This document shows, piece after piece, positions 62,007 through 64,000 of a stretch of DNA of 64,000 nucleotides (the stretch's first letter is position 1; each line of letters begins with the position of its first letter). Under the pieces are notes generated by a model. It made no database searches, had not been told where the DNA came from, and worked only from the letters and a program-made list of their open reading frames with translations. Origin of the DNA: an uncultured Amylibacter sp. (GTDB lineage Bacteria; Pseudomonadota; Alphaproteobacteria; Rhodobacterales; Rhodobacteraceae); assembly GCA_947497475.1 (NCBI GenBank), contig CANMGS010000001.1, forward strand, positions 496,001 through 560,000. Reading direction: 5' to 3'. A program made the translations under genes and the position numbers.

Positions 62007-63422
62007 TCAATCATGCCAAGGGCCGTTTACCTTTTCACCTGGGTTATCCAGACGTTCAAACGTATGCGCACCGAAATAATCACGCAAACCTTGGATCATG
62101 TTCGCAGTAGAACGGCCCGTGCGGCGCATATTGTGATAGTTCAAAGCTGCTGTAAAAGCTGGCACAGCGTGTCCGTTAATCAAACTAAATGAAGCCACGG
62201 CTTGTAAGGCGGGTGCATGTGTTTTCATATGCTTTTTAAACACAGGTGAAAGCACCAAATGCCGCTCATCCGAATTATCAAACACATCAGAAATTTCATC
62301 CAAGAACACAGAACGAATGATGCACCCCGCGCGCCAAACGCGTGAGATCGCAGCCATATCCAAGTCCCATTCAAACTGGTCAGATGCTTTTTGCAAAACT
62401 TCGAACCCTTGCGCATAAGAGCAGATTTTCCCTGCGATCATCGCACTTTCCAATGCGCTAATAGCCTCCACCTTATCCACGTCGGCAATCGGTTTTGGCG
62501 ATGCTCCAAATGCTTTCTCCATTTCCAAACGCGTTTCCAAATCCGCAGAAATATTACGCGCTTCAACCGCAGCAGCCATTAAACTTGCAGGCGCGCCCAA
62601 ATGCAAAGCTTCGATCACAGACCAACGGCCAGTTCCTTTTTGCCCCGCTTTATCCAGAATAATATCCAACATCGCTTTGCCAGTTTTCGGATCTTCGGCC
62701 AAAGCAACTTCTGCCGCGATTTCCATAAGGTAGGAATCAAGCGCACCTTTGTTCCATTCCTTAAATACCACGCCAATTTCTTTGGACGTCATGCCAAAGC
62801 CATTCGCCATCAAACCATAGCTTTCGGCGATAAGTTGCATATCCGCGTACTCGATACCGTTGTGCAGCATCTTGATAAAGTGCCCAGACCCACCTGGGCC
62901 AAACCAATCACAACATGGATCATCACCGAATTTTGCTGAGCTGTCTTGCAACGGGGCCTTCACACGTGCCCAACTTTCTTTAGACCCACCCGCCATAATA
63001 GCTGGGCCATGGCGTGCGCCCTCGGCACCGCCGGAAATTCCCATACCCAAAAACATCAGGCCAGTGTCTTCTAATTCAGCAACACGGCGTTCCGTGTCTG
63101 TGTAATTTGAATTACCAAGATCAGCGATCAAATCACCGTTGTCCAAAAGCGGCTTCAGCATACCGATTACACTGTCCAACGGGCCGCCTGATGGCACCAA
63201 TACAAGTATAGAGCGTGGTTTGGGGAGTGATTGAACAAAAGCATCTGCATCTGCGCAGGCAATCAGTTCACCTGACAGACCCTCTGATTTTGCTTCATCA
63301 ACAGCCTCTGCCATTTTTTCAGCACTACGATCCAGCAAACTGACAGTGTGACCTTTTTCTGCCAAGTTCAGTGCAAAAGCACCGCCCATTACGCCAATGC
63401 CGATCAATCCAATATGTGCCAT
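62007..63422 (-). CDS. gnd: 6-phosphogluconate dehydrogenase, decarboxylating
   Basis: A 471-residue protein. The N-terminal cofactor motif is GIGVMGGAFALNLAEKG. Substrate and catalytic segments include LIADLGNSNYTDTERRVAEL, MGISGGAEGARHGPAIMAGG and GHFIKMLHNGIEYADMQ, with the C-terminal GLRDYFGAHTFERLD. It converts 6-phosphogluconate to ribulose 5-phosphate, CO2 and NADPH. The ATG at 63422 is chosen because the Rossmann motif begins right after it; the frame extends to 63575 without similarity. Single gene, divergent from the M19 gene across about 200 bases in which I see no clear motif. Confidence 0.95.
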   Translation of the reverse strand: MAHIGLIGIGVMGGAFALNLAEKGHTVSLLDRSAEKMAEAVDEAKSEGLSGELIACADADAFVQSLPKPRSILVLVPSGGPLDSVIGMLKPLLDNGDLIADLGNSNYTDTERRVAELEDTGLMFLGMGISGGAEGARHGPAIMAGGSKESWARVKAPLQDSSAKFGDDPCCDWFGPGGSGHFIKMLHNGIEYADMQLIAESYGLMANGFGMTSKEIGVVFKEWNKGALDSYLMEIAAEVALAEDPKTGKAMLDIILDKAGQKGTGRWSVIEALHLGAPASLMAAAVEARNISADLETRLEMEKAFGASPKPIADVDKVEAISALESAMIAGKICSYAQGFEVLQKASDQFEWDLDMAAISRVWRAGCIIRSVFLDEISDVFDNSDERHLVLSPVFKKHMKTHAPALQAVASFSLINGHAVPAFTAALNYHNMRRTGRSTANMIQGLRDYFGAHTFERLDNPGEKVNGPWHD

Positions 63423-63623
63423 TAAGTATCCGTCCCTTATATTCTTTCGGCGTATCTTAGCCATGCAAATGATCTTGTCTATGCTTGCGCGTCTGTTCAC
63501 TGGATTGTGCACAAACTCTATGTCGGAAATCAGCGGCTTCACTTCGCATATCAACTGACAAAATGTTTGACGCATCTCATTTGCATCTCTACCGTTTCTT
63601 ATGTTTTCACATCAGGTTTAGAC

Positions 63624-64000
63624 ATGACATCACACCGCCCATATCGCATCGACAATCTACAATACGCAAAATGGTCAGAAAAAATCTTTCGCCAAATGCG
63701 CGAAGGTGACGTTGATGCCGTACATGTGACGATTGCTTATCACGAGAATTTTCGCGAAACAGTTCTGAATATGGAACAGTGGAACCGTTGGTTTGAACAG
63801 TTCCCTGATTTGATTTTCCAAGGCTTTACTGGCGCCGATGTGCGATTGGCACGTGAGACCAACCGCACAGCAATTTACTTTGGCTATCAAAACCCATCGC
63901 CGATTGAGGATGATATAGGGCTTGTTGAAATCCATCATAAACTTGGTGCGCGTTTTATGCAGCTGACCTATAATAACCAATCCCTACTTGCGACGGGGTG
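63624..64000 (+). CDS. Membrane dipeptidase (peptidase M19) family protein, 3' end outside window
   Basis: The frame is open from ATG 63624 to the window end (125 residues seen; the family has about 330). The segments VHVTIAYHENFRETV, FGYQNPSPIEDDIGLVE and GARFMQLTYNNQSLLATG match an M19 dipeptidase subgroup in Rhodobacteraceae. The N-terminus reads IDNLQYAKWSEK where classical renal dipeptidase-like enzymes have the zinc-binding HxD, so metal binding may differ. The substrate is unknown. Confidence 0.85.
   Translation, partial: MTSHRPYRIDNLQYAKWSEKIFRQMREGDVDAVHVTIAYHENFRETVLNMEQWNRWFEQFPDLIFQGFTGADVRLARETNRTAIYFGYQNPSPIEDDIGLVEIHHKLGARFMQLTYNNQSLLATG

Noticed and set aside
1-64000. CRISPR arrays, prophage, insertion sequences, toxin-antitoxin or defence genes
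   Set aside because: No regularly spaced repeats, transposases, phage structural genes or recognisable defence domains were found; all real genes are metabolic, transport, regulatory or envelope functions.

Overview
The window looks like a contiguous chromosomal stretch from a marine alphaproteobacterium of the Rhodobacteraceae (Roseobacter group), probably one of its AT-rich pelagic lineages. This is an inference from gene content: a soxBDAG sarcosine oxidase operon behind a GlxA/GbdR-type regulator, liu-type leucine catabolism, glcDEF, a DUF1523 gene beside ilvD, an M19 peptidase, a bacterial voltage-gated sodium channel, and a base composition visibly below that of most cultured roseobacters. 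I see no insertion sequence, prophage, CRISPR array or plasmid function. Genes are densely packed, with many 1-11 base overlaps.

Layout. 1-3.7 kb: end of a phosphohexomutase gene, a BacNav sodium channel, a BaiN-like flavoprotein and tRNA-Gln(UUG). 3.7-11.1 kb: a seven-gene coupled operon (flavin reductase, aldehyde dehydrogenase, LLM monooxygenase, DUF1185 protein, alpha/beta hydrolase, Xsc-like TPP enzyme, small alpha-beta-barrel protein) with a divergent LysR regulator. I do not recognise this set as a described pathway. 11.1-26.3 kb: two branched-chain acyl-CoA operons. One is the leucine (liu) operon headed by its own TetR regulator and ending in a GMC oxidoreductase; the other covers valine and isoleucine. 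Both carry the same 20-base operator sequence, so one repressor probably controls both. 26.3-37.5 kb: an ABC importer of the branched-chain amino acid/aromatic acid type, flanked by two acyl-CoA ligase genes, next to a divergent soluble hybrid histidine kinase and an OmpR-type response regulator.

37.5-44.4 kb: the GlxA-type regulator, soxBDAG (sarcosine to glycine plus a one-carbon unit on folate) and a phosphoglycerate-mutase-like phosphatase. 44.4-50.5 kb: ilvD, a DUF1523 protein, a cupin, succinate-semialdehyde dehydrogenase, a small heat-shock protein whose leader has a heat-shock-type promoter and a ROSE-like RNA thermometer, and a secreted trypsin-like protease. 50.6-54.5 kb: glcDEF glycolate dehydrogenase, with a perfect palindromic operator over the -10 box. 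54.5-61.9 kb: a MoxR/DUF58/vWA-DUF4159/vWA membrane operon with a divergent DUF1285 gene. 62-64 kb: 6-phosphogluconate dehydrogenase and the start of an M19 dipeptidase-family gene.

Taken together the window describes a heterotroph living on dissolved organic matter: branched-chain amino acids, methylated amines, glycolate, and probably organic acids or heterocycles. Several catabolic units have their own local regulator. No stretch longer than about 300 bases lacks a gene.
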